Source: Leucobacter sp042726155
Lineage (GTDB): Bacteria > Actinomycetota > Actinomycetes > Actinomycetales > Microbacteriaceae
Assembly (NCBI RefSeq): GCF_042726155.1
Contig: NZ_JBHXHV010000001.1
Coordinates: forward strand, 558,001-622,000
DNA length: 64,000 bases
Direction of reading: 5' to 3'
In this document: positions 17,322 through 24,887 of the stretch, in pieces
How positions within the stretch are numbered: position 1 is the stretch's first letter
Layout of the letters: the number at the start of each line of letters is the position of its first letter
Made by a program: the position numbers and the translations under genes
The notes under the pieces: model-generated
Database searches by the model: none
What the model was told of the DNA's origin: nothing
Seen by the model: only the letters and a program-made list of their open reading frames with translations

Positions 17322-18538
17322 GCGCCACGAGTTCAGACGCGGTCCGCACGGGCAGCACAGCAGGCCCCGGCCCCGGCGGCCTGGCTCGCGCGCTTCGCAC
17401 CGCCGTCAGCCCGCGCGGCGCGGTCTACCTGCTACTCGTTGTGCTGCTCGTCGCCGTGGTGATCCTGAACCCATCGTTCGCCGAACCGGGCCAGCTGGTG
17501 CGCTATATCCAGCGCGTCGCGCCAATCGCACTCGTTGCGATCGGTCAGTACTTCGTCATCGTGAGCGGGGAGTTCGACCTCTCGCAGGGGTCGCTCGTCA
17601 CGACCCAGGTGGTGCTCGCAGGAACCCTGATCGGGCAAGACGACGCGAAGGCGATCCCGGTGCTAGTGCTGCTGCTCGTGCTCGGCACCGTCGTGGGGAT
17701 CGTCAACGGAATCGTCACCACCTACCTCAAAGTGCCGTCGTTCATCGTCACACTCGGCATGATGCTCGTGCTGTACGGCGGTGTGATGTGGTGGACTGGT
17801 GGTGCCGCCACAGGCAATCCTGCGGATTCCTTCCGTCAGATCGGCCGCGGCGGCATTGAGGGCGTACCAGTTATCGGTCTACTGCCCTGGGCGGTACTGG
17901 TGCTTGCGGCAGTCGTCGCCGTGGCGGTATGGCTCTCGCGGAGGCCGTTCGGCCGCACCCTCATCGCGATCGGTGACAACCCCGCCGCCGGGGTCTTCGC
18001 GGGCGCATCCGTGTGGCGCACCAAGACCGCTGCGTTTGTTATCTCCTCGCTCTGTGCGACCACAGCGGGGGTGCTGCTCGTCGGGTATGCGGGGGTACAC
18101 CCATCGGTCGGCAAGGGCTACGAGTTCATCGCGATCACCGCGGTCGTGCTCGGCGGAGTGGTGCTCGGCGGCGGTCGCGGCTCAGTGTGGGGCGCGCTCG
18201 CCGGAGCGTTCGCGCTCGAAACCCTGTTCACCCTGCTCAACTTCACTTCGGTACCGTCGACGATGCGCGACGCCATTCAGGGCGCCATCATCATCGCGGC
18301 CGTCGCCTATTCCGGCGCAGTGTTTCGCGCTCGCCGCAAGCGGCCGACGAGCGGTCTCGGAGCGATTGCCGACGCCGCGGCACCAGCTGGCCCTCACGAT
18401 CCAGCGTCTGCGGCGTCACCCGCCGCCCACACACCTCCCGGGCCCACCGGGACAGAACCGACGGGGAGCATCCCGTCACCCGATCCCGCAGGCGACGTTG
18501 CCGTGCGGGGCGACCAGATGAAGGAGAATCGATCATGA
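17318..18538 (+). CDS. Sugar ABC permease, RbsC type (second), with Pro-rich tail
   Basis: 406 residues. Same family as the preceding permease (GQYFVIVSGEFDLSQGS, FGRTLIAIGDNPAAGVFAGA, LGGGRGSVWGALAG). A Pro/Ala/Thr-rich tail of about 60 residues after the last helix is longer than usual for RbsC and looks unstructured. The stop overlaps the binding-protein start by 4 bp. Two distinct permease genes suggest a heterodimeric channel rather than the RbsC homodimer. Confidence 0.92.
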   Translation: MSATSSDAVRTGSTAGPGPGGLARALRTAVSPRGAVYLLLVVLLVAVVILNPSFAEPGQLVRYIQRVAPIALVAIGQYFVIVSGEFDLSQGSLVTTQVVLAGTLIGQDDAKAIPVLVLLLVLGTVVGIVNGIVTTYLKVPSFIVTLGMMLVLYGGVMWWTGGAATGNPADSFRQIGRGGIEGVPVIGLLPWAVLVLAAVVAVAVWLSRRPFGRTLIAIGDNPAAGVFAGASVWRTKTAAFVISSLCATTAGVLLVGYAGVHPSVGKGYEFIAITAVVLGGVVLGGGRGSVWGALAGAFALETLFTLLNFTSVPSTMRDAIQGAIIIAAVAYSGAVFRARRKRPTSGLGAIADAAAPAGPHDPASAASPAAHTPPGPTGTEPTGSIPSPDPAGDVAVRGDQMKENRS

Positions 18539-19752
18539 AACGATCGCTGAGCATTGCGGCGAGTCTCGCCGGCGCGGCATCGCTGATATTGCTCGCGGGG
18601 TGCACCACCGATCCCTCGGTGGAATCCCCGGCGGGTGAGTCGTCGAGCGAATCGAGCGAGTCGACGGATTCGACCGAGTGGTTCGATCAGGAACTCTTCG
18701 ATAAGCAGGACGCCGAGCGATCGGTGACGCCGGAGGGCCCAGCAGACGAGCCGTATCTGCAGATGATCAATGCCGAGATGAAAGACACCGCTGAGTTCAA
18801 GTCGGACGGGGCCAAGAAGGTCTGCTTCGCGAACGCCTCGATCTCGAATCCGTGGCGCCAGACAGGCTGGATCACGATGAACGAGCAGCTGAAGGTGCTG
18901 CAGGAGTCGGGCGCGATCTCCGAGATGGAAACGCGCGACGCGAAAGACAGCGACGACACCCAAATCGCCGACATCGACTACTTCATCGCCGAGGGCAACT
19001 GCGACGGCTTCATCATCTCACCGAATTCGACCGCGGCGATGACCCCGGCGGTTGAGCGCGCGTGCGAGACGGGCAAGCCGGTTGTGGTGTTCGACCGGGG
19101 CGTTGAGACCGACTGCGCGGTGACGTTCATCCACCCGATCGGCGGCTTCGCCTGGGGCATCGACACCGCCGAGTTCCTGATCGACAACCTCGATAAGGGT
19201 GACAAGGTCATCGCACTGCGCATTTTGCCGGGCGTCGACGTGCTCGAGCAGCGCTGGGCTGGTGCCGAGGTGCTCTTCGAAGACGCCGGCATCGAGGCCG
19301 TCGACTACTTCACCGGGGCAGATCCGGCCGAGATCAAGAAGATCGTCTCCGACGAACTCGCCAAGGGCGACGTGCAGGGCGTCTGGATGGATGCCGGCGA
19401 CGGCGCCGTGGCTGCGATCGAAGCGTTCGAGGATGCGGGCAAGGACTACCCGGTAATGACCGGTGAAGACGAGCTCAGCTTCTTGCGTAAGTGGAAGGAC
19501 ACGGGCCTCACCGGGCTCGCGCCGGTGTACTCCAACTTCCAGTGGCGCACGCCGCTGCTCGCGCTCGAGAAGATCTTCGACGGCGAAGAGGTACCGACCG
19601 AGTGGGTGCTGCCGCAGAGCCCCATCACCGAAGACGATCTCGATGAGTATCTCGCCCTCAACGATGGTATGCCCGATGGGCACTACGCAAAGTTCGGCGG
19701 CGAGAATCTGCCGGGGTACCCGAAGGTGTGGCAGGAGCGCCAGATCCCGTAA
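18535..19752 (+). CDS. Sugar-binding lipoprotein of the CUT2 importer
   Basis: 405 residues. The signal peptide ends in the lipobox LLAGC (Cys23), followed by a Ser/Glu-rich acidic linker of about 35 residues that would span the cell wall, then a periplasmic-binding-protein type 1 fold (VCFANASISNPWRQTGW, DGFIISPNSTAAMTPAVERA, GVWMDAGDGAVAAIEAF). RBS AAGGAG precedes the ATG inside the overlap with the permease. A perfect 14-bp hairpin follows (19777-19817). Confidence 0.92.
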   Translation: MKRSLSIAASLAGAASLILLAGCTTDPSVESPAGESSSESSESTDSTEWFDQELFDKQDAERSVTPEGPADEPYLQMINAEMKDTAEFKSDGAKKVCFANASISNPWRQTGWITMNEQLKVLQESGAISEMETRDAKDSDDTQIADIDYFIAEGNCDGFIISPNSTAAMTPAVERACETGKPVVVFDRGVETDCAVTFIHPIGGFAWGIDTAEFLIDNLDKGDKVIALRILPGVDVLEQRWAGAEVLFEDAGIEAVDYFTGADPAEIKKIVSDELAKGDVQGVWMDAGDGAVAAIEAFEDAGKDYPVMTGEDELSFLRKWKDTGLTGLAPVYSNFQWRTPLLALEKIFDGEEVPTEWVLPQSPITEDDLDEYLALNDGMPDGHYAKFGGENLPGYPKVWQERQIP

Positions 19753-19776
19753 CTGACGCTGAGCCGATGACCGCGG

Positions 19777-19817
19777 TTCGAGCGGTGGCGGGATCCGCAA
19801 TCTCGCCACCGCTCGAA
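19777..19817 (+). terminator. Hairpin inside the sugar operon
   Basis: TTCGAGCGGTGGCG (19777-19790) pairs perfectly with 19804-19817 around a 13-nt loop, between the binding-protein gene and the first TIM-barrel gene. There is no T-run. It probably stabilises the upstream mRNA or causes partial termination, lowering expression of the two enzymes relative to the transporter. Confidence 0.5.
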
Positions 19818-19836
19818 TGCGCACGAAGGGAGCACG

Positions 19837-20706
19837 ATGCGCCGGACACTCGGTGTGAACACGTGGGTGTGGGCGTCCCCACTCGATGATGATGCGCTGC
19901 TGCGGATCGCTAAGCGCGCCCGCGGTATCGGCTACGAACTGCTCGAACTGCCCGTCGAGTCGCCGGGCGACTGGTCGCCGACGCTTGCCGCTGAGCGGCT
20001 CGGGGTGCTCGGCATGGGTGCGCGAGTCGTCGGGGCAATGGGCGCGGGCCGCGACCTGCTCGATGATGCGCTCTGCGCGTCGACGCAGGCGTACCTGCGC
20101 CACTGCGTCGACGTCGCAACCAGTGTCGGATCGCCCACCGTGGCTGGACCCTTCACCGCCCGCACCGGCAGGGTCTGGCGCATGAACGCAGCCGAGCGAT
20201 CGGCCGCCGTCGCGAGACTGCGAGAGGCCCTGCGGCCCGTCGCGGCGTACGCTGCCGATCGCGGAGTGATGCTCGCGATCGAACCGCTCAACCGCTACGA
20301 GACGAGCCTCATCAACACGGTCGAGCAAGCGCTCGACGCGCTCGAGCCGCTGCTTGACGGCAACGGTGTCGGGCTCGCGCTCGATGCCTACCATCTGAAC
20401 ATTGAGGAGCGATCGCCCGCGTCTGCGATACGCGCCGCCGGTCGGCACCTTGCCGTCGTGCAGGTGTGCGGCAACGATCGCGGGCCCGCCGGGCCCGACC
20501 ACACCGACTGGGACGCCTTTTTCGATGCACTCGACGACGCCGGATACTCGGGTGCGCTCACTCTTGAGAGCTTCACCGGTGACAACGACACGATCGCGAC
20601 GGCCGCGTCCATCTGGCGTCCGCTCGCCGAGTCGCAAGACGAGCTTGCAAGCATCACCTACGATTTCCTCACGGACCTCCAGCTGCGAAGGAGCGGCACA
20701 CCATGA
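19837..20706 (+). CDS. Sugar isomerase/epimerase, TIM barrel (tagatose/psicose 3-epimerase-like)
   Basis: 289 residues, xylose-isomerase-like TIM-barrel family. Metal-ligand candidates are Glu in IEPLNRYET, Asp in ALDAYHLNIEE and Glu in LTLESF. The usual His ligand position, expected in a HxxE/NRGP-type segment, reads VVQVCGNDRGPAG here, with Gln in place of His. It may therefore have altered metal binding or chemistry. A good RBS (GAAGGGAG) precedes the ATG. The stop overlaps the next gene by 4 bp. In context it should act on the imported sugar or its keto form. Confidence 0.82.
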   Translation: MRRTLGVNTWVWASPLDDDALLRIAKRARGIGYELLELPVESPGDWSPTLAAERLGVLGMGARVVGAMGAGRDLLDDALCASTQAYLRHCVDVATSVGSPTVAGPFTARTGRVWRMNAAERSAAVARLREALRPVAAYAADRGVMLAIEPLNRYETSLINTVEQALDALEPLLDGNGVGLALDAYHLNIEERSPASAIRAAGRHLAVVQVCGNDRGPAGPDHTDWDAFFDALDDAGYSGALTLESFTGDNDTIATAASIWRPLAESQDELASITYDFLTDLQLRRSGTP

Positions 20707-21719
20707 CTCACGACGCATCGCACCCAGTCACACTGTTCACCGGCCAGTGGGCTGACCTGCCCCTCGAAGAAGTTGCGCGACTCGCGGCGGAGTGGGGATA
20801 CGACGGGCTTGAGATCGCTGCGTCGGGTGATCACCTTGATCTTGCGCGAGCCGAGGCTGACGACGCCTACTTGCAGTCTCGGCTCGACATTCTCGACCGG
20901 CACGGCCTCAGGGTGTGGGCCATCTCCAACCACCTCGCCGGTCAGGCCGTCTGCGACGATCCGATCGACTTCAGGCACCAGGCAATCGTGCGGCCTTACA
21001 TCTGGGGCGATGGAGAGCCTGAAGGGGTGCGCCAGCGCGCGGCGGCCGATATGCAGCGCGCCGCTCGCGTCGCGCGCAAACTGGGTGCTGATGTCGTAAC
21101 CGGATTCACTGGCTCGAAGATCTGGCCGTACGTCGCGATGTTTCCTCCCGTGCCAGAGTCGGTCATTGACGAGGGGTACGAAGACTTCGCGCGGCGCTGG
21201 GCGCCGATTCTTGAGGTGTTCGAGGGGGAGGGCGTGCGGTATGCCCACGAGGTGCACCCGTCTGAAATCGCGTACGACTACTGGACGACGGTGCGCGCGC
21301 TGGAGGCGATTGACCATCATCCTTCCTTCGGGCTGAACTGGGATCCGAGTCATCTCGTCTGGCAGGGCATCGACCCGATCGGCTTCATCGTCGACTTTGC
21401 GGACCGCATCTGCCACGTCGATTGCAAAGACACGCGACTGCGCCCACAGACCGGGCGATCCGGCATTCTCGGATCCCACCTGCCCTGGGGTGACCCCCGC
21501 CGCGGTTGGGACTTTGTGTCAACGGGCCACGGCGACATTCATTGGGAGGATGCGTTTCGCGCGCTCGCCAGTATTGGCTACGCGGGTCCGATCTCGATCG
21601 AGTGGGAGGATGCGGGCATGGACCGGCTGCACGGGGCTGCCGAGGCGGTCGACCGCATTCGCGCGCTCCTCTGGCGGCCCCCGACGTCCTCCTTCGACGC
21701 GGCCTTCTCCCACCATTAG
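20703..21719 (+). CDS. Sugar phosphate isomerase/epimerase-family TIM-barrel enzyme
   Basis: 338 residues, the same xylose-isomerase-like fold as its upstream neighbour but a different subfamily. The full metal set is visible: Glu in HEVHPSEIAYD, Asp in LNWDPSHL, His in CHVDCKDTR and Glu in SIEWED. Larger members of this group include enzymes acting on 3-keto sugars and C-glycosides, which partner Gfo/Idh/MocA dehydrogenases like the one at 13628. That role is a hypothesis only. It is the last gene of the operon; its stop TAG begins the 9-mer TAGCGCGCT shared with two other gene ends. Confidence 0.85.
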   Translation: MTHDASHPVTLFTGQWADLPLEEVARLAAEWGYDGLEIAASGDHLDLARAEADDAYLQSRLDILDRHGLRVWAISNHLAGQAVCDDPIDFRHQAIVRPYIWGDGEPEGVRQRAAADMQRAARVARKLGADVVTGFTGSKIWPYVAMFPPVPESVIDEGYEDFARRWAPILEVFEGEGVRYAHEVHPSEIAYDYWTTVRALEAIDHHPSFGLNWDPSHLVWQGIDPIGFIVDFADRICHVDCKDTRLRPQTGRSGILGSHLPWGDPRRGWDFVSTGHGDIHWEDAFRALASIGYAGPISIEWEDAGMDRLHGAAEAVDRIRALLWRPPTSSFDAAFSHH

Positions 21720-21747
21720 CGCGCTCCCCGCGCCCCGCCCCGCGGCC

Positions 21748-21793
21748 CGCCCCGCGGCCCGCTCCGCGCCCGCCCCGCGGCCCGCTCCGCGCC
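21748..21793. repeat. 23-bp GC-only tandem repeat, two exact copies
   Basis: Two identical 23-nt units (21748-21770 and 21771-21793), built only of C, G and a single T, lie within a 75-bp almost pure GC tract after the sugar operon. They directly precede the 62-bp palindrome. The second 62-bp palindrome (54744) is likewise preceded by a GC-rich tandem repeat. Confidence 0.8.
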
Positions 21794-21798
21794 CATCG

Positions 21799-21860
21799 CG
21801 AGCGGGGTAACTTGTGGTGGGTGTCGTCCACGCGACACGCCCCACAAGTTACCCCGCTCG
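21799..21860. repeat. 62-bp palindromic element, copy 1
   Basis: 28-nt arms with two mismatches surround a 6-nt loop. The outermost 18 nt on each side, CGAGCGGGGTAACTTGTG and its complement, are identical to the element at 54744-54805, which is also exactly 62 bp. The right arm contains the last codons (Arg-Ala-Gly) and stop of the TetR gene. It sits between convergent genes. Confidence 0.85.
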
Positions 21861-22469
21861 GAGTTGTGCGACTGGGACGCCCGTCGCCCAAGCGGTCACG
21901 TCGGAAAGGAAGTGCGTGTAGGCGGGGTGCGTGAAGCTACCGAGATTATTCGCGTAGGCGCCGAGACCGTCGATCGCGATGAAGATTCTGACGCAGGCGG
22001 CAAGGGTGTCCGTGCATGTGAACTCATTGGCCGCAACGCCCTCGTTCAGCAGGGCAACCATTTCCTGGCGGTCGAGGCTTTCCTGCTGCACGACCGCAGA
22101 GGCAAGTTCGGGGCGAAACCGGGATAGATTCCGCGCATTCATCCAGAGCCGAGCGAGCTCCCAGGCGCTATCGCTTTCTAGGTGCGTAATCAGCGCGGCC
22201 AAACGCTCGGTCGGCGTACCCGTCGTCGCAAACAGCTGACGGGGCTCTCCCGCGATGGCGAGTTCGAACGCAGCAACGACGAGCGACTCGGCAGATGTGA
22301 AGTAGTGATGGATCAAACTCGGCTGCACGCCGAGCGGCTCGGCGACTGCCTTGAGGGTGACGCGCTCAAGACCGTCTGCCAGCGCGATGCGTGAGGCCTG
22401 ACCGAGGATCTCAGCCCGACGCTGCGACGGCGATTTTCGAGTGCGGGGCACATCTCTGCTTGACAGCAT
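21849..22469 (-). CDS. TetR-family transcriptional regulator
   Basis: About 206 residues. N-terminal HTH: RAEILGQASRIALADGL, then VTLKAVAEPLGVQPSLIHHYF. The C-terminal ligand domain is unassigned. The start at 22469 is favoured because TACAAT (22477-22482, complement) lies 7 nt upstream, a leaderless arrangement; an in-frame ATG at 22496 is the alternative. The last codons lie inside the 62-bp palindrome. It is divergent from the NCS1-type permease and probably represses it through the palindrome at 22503-22524. Confidence 0.88.
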   Translation of the reverse strand: MLSSRDVPRTRKSPSQRRAEILGQASRIALADGLERVTLKAVAEPLGVQPSLIHHYFTSAESLVVAAFELAIAGEPRQLFATTGTPTERLAALITHLESDSAWELARLWMNARNLSRFRPELASAVVQQESLDRQEMVALLNEGVAANEFTCTDTLAACVRIFIAIDGLGAYANNLGSFTHPAYTHFLSDVTAWATGVPVAQLRAG

Positions 22470-22502
22470 GGGGCCAATTGTATTGGATGAACGCATAATA
22501 GG

Positions 22503-22524
22503 TTATTGAATATGCATTCAATAA
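22503..22524. promoter_or_regulatory. Candidate TetR operator
   Basis: TTATTGAAT-ATGC-ATTCAATAA is a perfect 9-bp inverted repeat, AT-rich in a GC-rich genome, midway between the divergent TetR and permease genes. Size and position fit a TetR dimer site. A looser related sequence follows toward the regulator start (22481-22500). Confidence 0.65.
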
Positions 22525-22532
22525 GCGACTGA

Positions 22533-22568
22533 TGCGTGCCGTGCGAGCTGTGCGTGCCGTGCGAGCCG
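22533..22568. repeat. 18-bp tandem repeat upstream of permease
   Basis: Two 18-nt units of TGCGTGCCGTGCGAGCYG with one difference, plus a partial third, lie between the operator and the permease RBS. They probably form part of the 5' untranslated or promoter region. No function is apparent. Confidence 0.7.
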
Positions 22569-22608
22569 TGCACCGAGGCCTGTGTATCGCTATAACGAAA
22601 GGATTTCG

Positions 22609-24057
22609 ATGTCGAAATCGCACGACCAACGAGCTCTTGCGAAGCGGAGAGACACCGCGAATCAACCCGAGACCCGCGGAATTGATCTCGTTCCGGAGGC
22701 TGATCGACACGGACGAGCAAGAGACCTGTTTGCCGTCTGGGCTGCTCCGAACATCAGCGTGCTGAACTTCACGATCGGTGCCACGCTCACGCTGGTGCTC
22801 GGTCTTGAGATTTGGCAAGCGATCGTCATCATCGTTGCGGCGCAAATCTTGTGGGTGTTGCCCGGCGTCGTCGCGATCAGCGGACCCGCTGCGGGGACCT
22901 CTGGATCCGTGATCCAGCGGGCGATCTACGGTATTCGAGGCAATCGCTTCGTGATTGCGATCTACGGTTGGGCGATCTCAGGAGTGTTCTTGGCGCTGAA
23001 CTGGGTCGCGTCATCGTTTATGGGGGCGGAATTGCTCGTTCGATGGGGATTCCCCGACCACACGGCCGCGCTTCTCATCGTGTCAGTCGTCGTTGCTTCT
23101 GTTACGGTGCTCGTGGCGGTGTACGGGCACGGCATGATCCTCCGCTCGTACGGAGTCGTGACCGTTTCGCTCCTCGTGATCTTTCTCGTCGTCACCGGGT
23201 ACATCGCACCAAGCATTGACTGGGCGTATCGTCAACCCGAACCGGTGGCCGGGGCGGCGCTGTGGGCGAGCGCCTCGATAGGCTTTGCGATCCTCGCTTC
23301 GACACCGCTCTCGTATTCAAACAGTGCTGACCTGGCGCGCTACATGCCACGGAATACGGAGCCGCGAAGCATCATCGCGGCGACGGCGCTGGGTGGTGCG
23401 CTTCCGAGCTTGGTGTTCATTACGGTCGGTGCATTACTGGGCACCGTAATCTCCTCGGCGGAGATGACCGAGGGTATCGAATACGTGCTGTTTGACATGC
23501 TGCCCGCCTGGTTGGGCCCCGTATTCGTGCTCGGCGTGATCGTGAATACGGTCGCGCTCAACGCGATGACGACGTACACGGCGAGCATGGCGCTCCAATC
23601 CATCGGCGTGCCCATTCGGAGAGTCCCGTCGGCAATCGTCATTGGTGCGCTCGGCACGGTCTTTACCGTGGTGCTCGTGCTCTCGACCAGTTTGATAGGC
23701 GCCGTGAACCTGATGCTGCAATTCTTGATTGTGATTTCGGCGCCGACGATTGCCGTGTACGTCACCGACATCGTGCTGCGGCGCAATCGCTATCAGGGCG
23801 ACGATCTATTTGATGAGCGACGCGGCTCAACATTTTGGTACCGGGGTGGCTATGGGTGGGCGGGGCTGAGCGCGGTATTGGCCGGTGGCTGCGCTGCGGC
23901 GCTGTTCATCTCCACCGACGTGTGGACGGGGCCGCTTGCGCGTGCGATCGGGGTGATTGACCTTTCAGCGCCTATAGGCATGACCGTCGCTATCGCAGTG
24001 TATGTTGCCGCCACTCATCGGAGTCGACGCGCGGGAGAGTGGGGGAAGGCAGGCTGA
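22609..24057 (+). CDS. NCS1-family purine/cytosine-type permease
   Basis: 482 residues with about 12 membrane segments. The family pattern includes LFAVWAAPNISVLNFTIGA near the N-terminus and GTSGSVIQRAIYGIRGN. The ATG at 22609 has AAAGGA 6 nt upstream; TATAAC (22591-22596) is a possible -10. NCS1 proteins import nucleobases, allantoin, hydantoins, thiamine or pyridoxine by cation symport. No catabolic gene is linked, so the substrate is open. Probably repressed by the divergent TetR. Confidence 0.88.
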   Translation: MSKSHDQRALAKRRDTANQPETRGIDLVPEADRHGRARDLFAVWAAPNISVLNFTIGATLTLVLGLEIWQAIVIIVAAQILWVLPGVVAISGPAAGTSGSVIQRAIYGIRGNRFVIAIYGWAISGVFLALNWVASSFMGAELLVRWGFPDHTAALLIVSVVVASVTVLVAVYGHGMILRSYGVVTVSLLVIFLVVTGYIAPSIDWAYRQPEPVAGAALWASASIGFAILASTPLSYSNSADLARYMPRNTEPRSIIAATALGGALPSLVFITVGALLGTVISSAEMTEGIEYVLFDMLPAWLGPVFVLGVIVNTVALNAMTTYTASMALQSIGVPIRRVPSAIVIGALGTVFTVVLVLSTSLIGAVNLMLQFLIVISAPTIAVYVTDIVLRRNRYQGDDLFDERRGSTFWYRGGYGWAGLSAVLAGGCAAALFISTDVWTGPLARAIGVIDLSAPIGMTVAIAVYVAATHRSRRAGEWGKAG

Positions 24058-24092
24058 GGGGCGCCGGGGGCGCCGCAGCGTGGGAGAATCTT

Positions 24093-24755
24093 GTGGTGAC
24101 TGACAGCGCGCCCGAGACCACGCCCACGCCCGAGCGTTCCACCTCCGGGGTGGGGCCCTGGCCGGGCGGACGAGACGCGTGGCCCACCGAGCCCCACTAT
24201 GACGCTGAGCTGCTCGAACACGGCGACACACGCAACGTGGTCGATCGGTACCGATACTGGAATATGGCCGCGATCGTGGCTGATCTCGATGAGCATCGGC
24301 ACCCGTTCCACGTTGCCATCGAGAATTGGCAGCACGACATGAACATCGGATCGATCGTGCGCAGCGCCAACGCCTTCGCGGCCGACACGGTGCACATCGT
24401 GGGCCGGCGCCGTTGGAACAAGCGGGGCGCAATGGTGACGGATCGCTACCAACACGTCGAGCACCGCGAGAATGTAGCCGCACTCGTTGAGTGGGCTCGT
24501 GCCGAAGGAATCCCGATTATCGCAATCGACAACGTTCCGGGCTGCGTGCCGATGGAAACGTTCGACTGGCCAGAGCGCTGCGTCATGCTCTTCGGCCAGG
24601 AGGGCCCGGGTCTCACCGCAGAGGCCATCGCGGCGGCTGAGGCGGTCGTGGAGATCACCCAGTACGGTTCCACCCGCTCGATCAACGCGTCAGCCGCCGC
24701 GGCAGTCTCGATGTACGCCTGGGTGCAGCAGCACTCGCCGCTCCGCCCGCGCTAG
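24093..24755 (+). CDS. SpoU/TrmH-family RNA 2'-O-methyltransferase
   Basis: About 220 residues from the GTG at 24093, which has GGGAG 6 nt upstream; a second GTG follows at 24096. The knotted SPOUT motifs are present: NIGSIVRSANAF (motif 1), MLFGQEGPGL (motif 2) and YGSTRSINASAAAAVSMY (motif 3). It transfers a methyl from SAM to a ribose 2'-OH in tRNA or rRNA; the exact target nucleotide cannot be assigned. It has an N-terminal extension of about 60 residues before the core. The stop TAG starts another TAGCGCGCT 9-mer. Confidence 0.9.
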   Translation: MVTDSAPETTPTPERSTSGVGPWPGGRDAWPTEPHYDAELLEHGDTRNVVDRYRYWNMAAIVADLDEHRHPFHVAIENWQHDMNIGSIVRSANAFAADTVHIVGRRRWNKRGAMVTDRYQHVEHRENVAALVEWARAEGIPIIAIDNVPGCVPMETFDWPERCVMLFGQEGPGLTAEAIAAAEAVVEITQYGSTRSINASAAAAVSMYAWVQQHSPLRPR

Positions 24756-24765
24756 CGCGCTAACA

Positions 24766-24856
24766 CCCCGCCGAACGCGAGGGTTCTCCGCGAGAACGAT
24801 GGCTTTTTCGCGTGGAAACCCCTCGTGCTCGCCGCTAACCCTCGTGTTCAGCGGGG
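24766..24856. repeat. 91-bp nested palindrome between convergent genes
   Basis: The outer arms (24766-24785 and 24837-24856) match as inverted repeats at 18 of 20 positions. An inner imperfect hairpin pairs CTCCGCGAGAA-like sequence with TTTTTCGCGTGG. It fills the gap between the methyltransferase and the FAD oxidase. A bidirectional terminator role is inferred from position. Confidence 0.6.
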
Positions 24857-24887
24857 ACAGGGCGGGGGCGCGCCGGCGCCCGCCCGC

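Noticed and set aside
19018..20718. 566-codon minus-strand frame opposite the sugar-binding and epimerase genes
   Set aside because: Arg/His/Val-rich low-complexity translation with no domain; the plus-strand genes are clearly real.
21720..21848. Open frames through the GC-only tract after the sugar operon
   Set aside because: They consist of repeated Pro/Ala/Arg codons generated by the tandem repeats, with no start signals.
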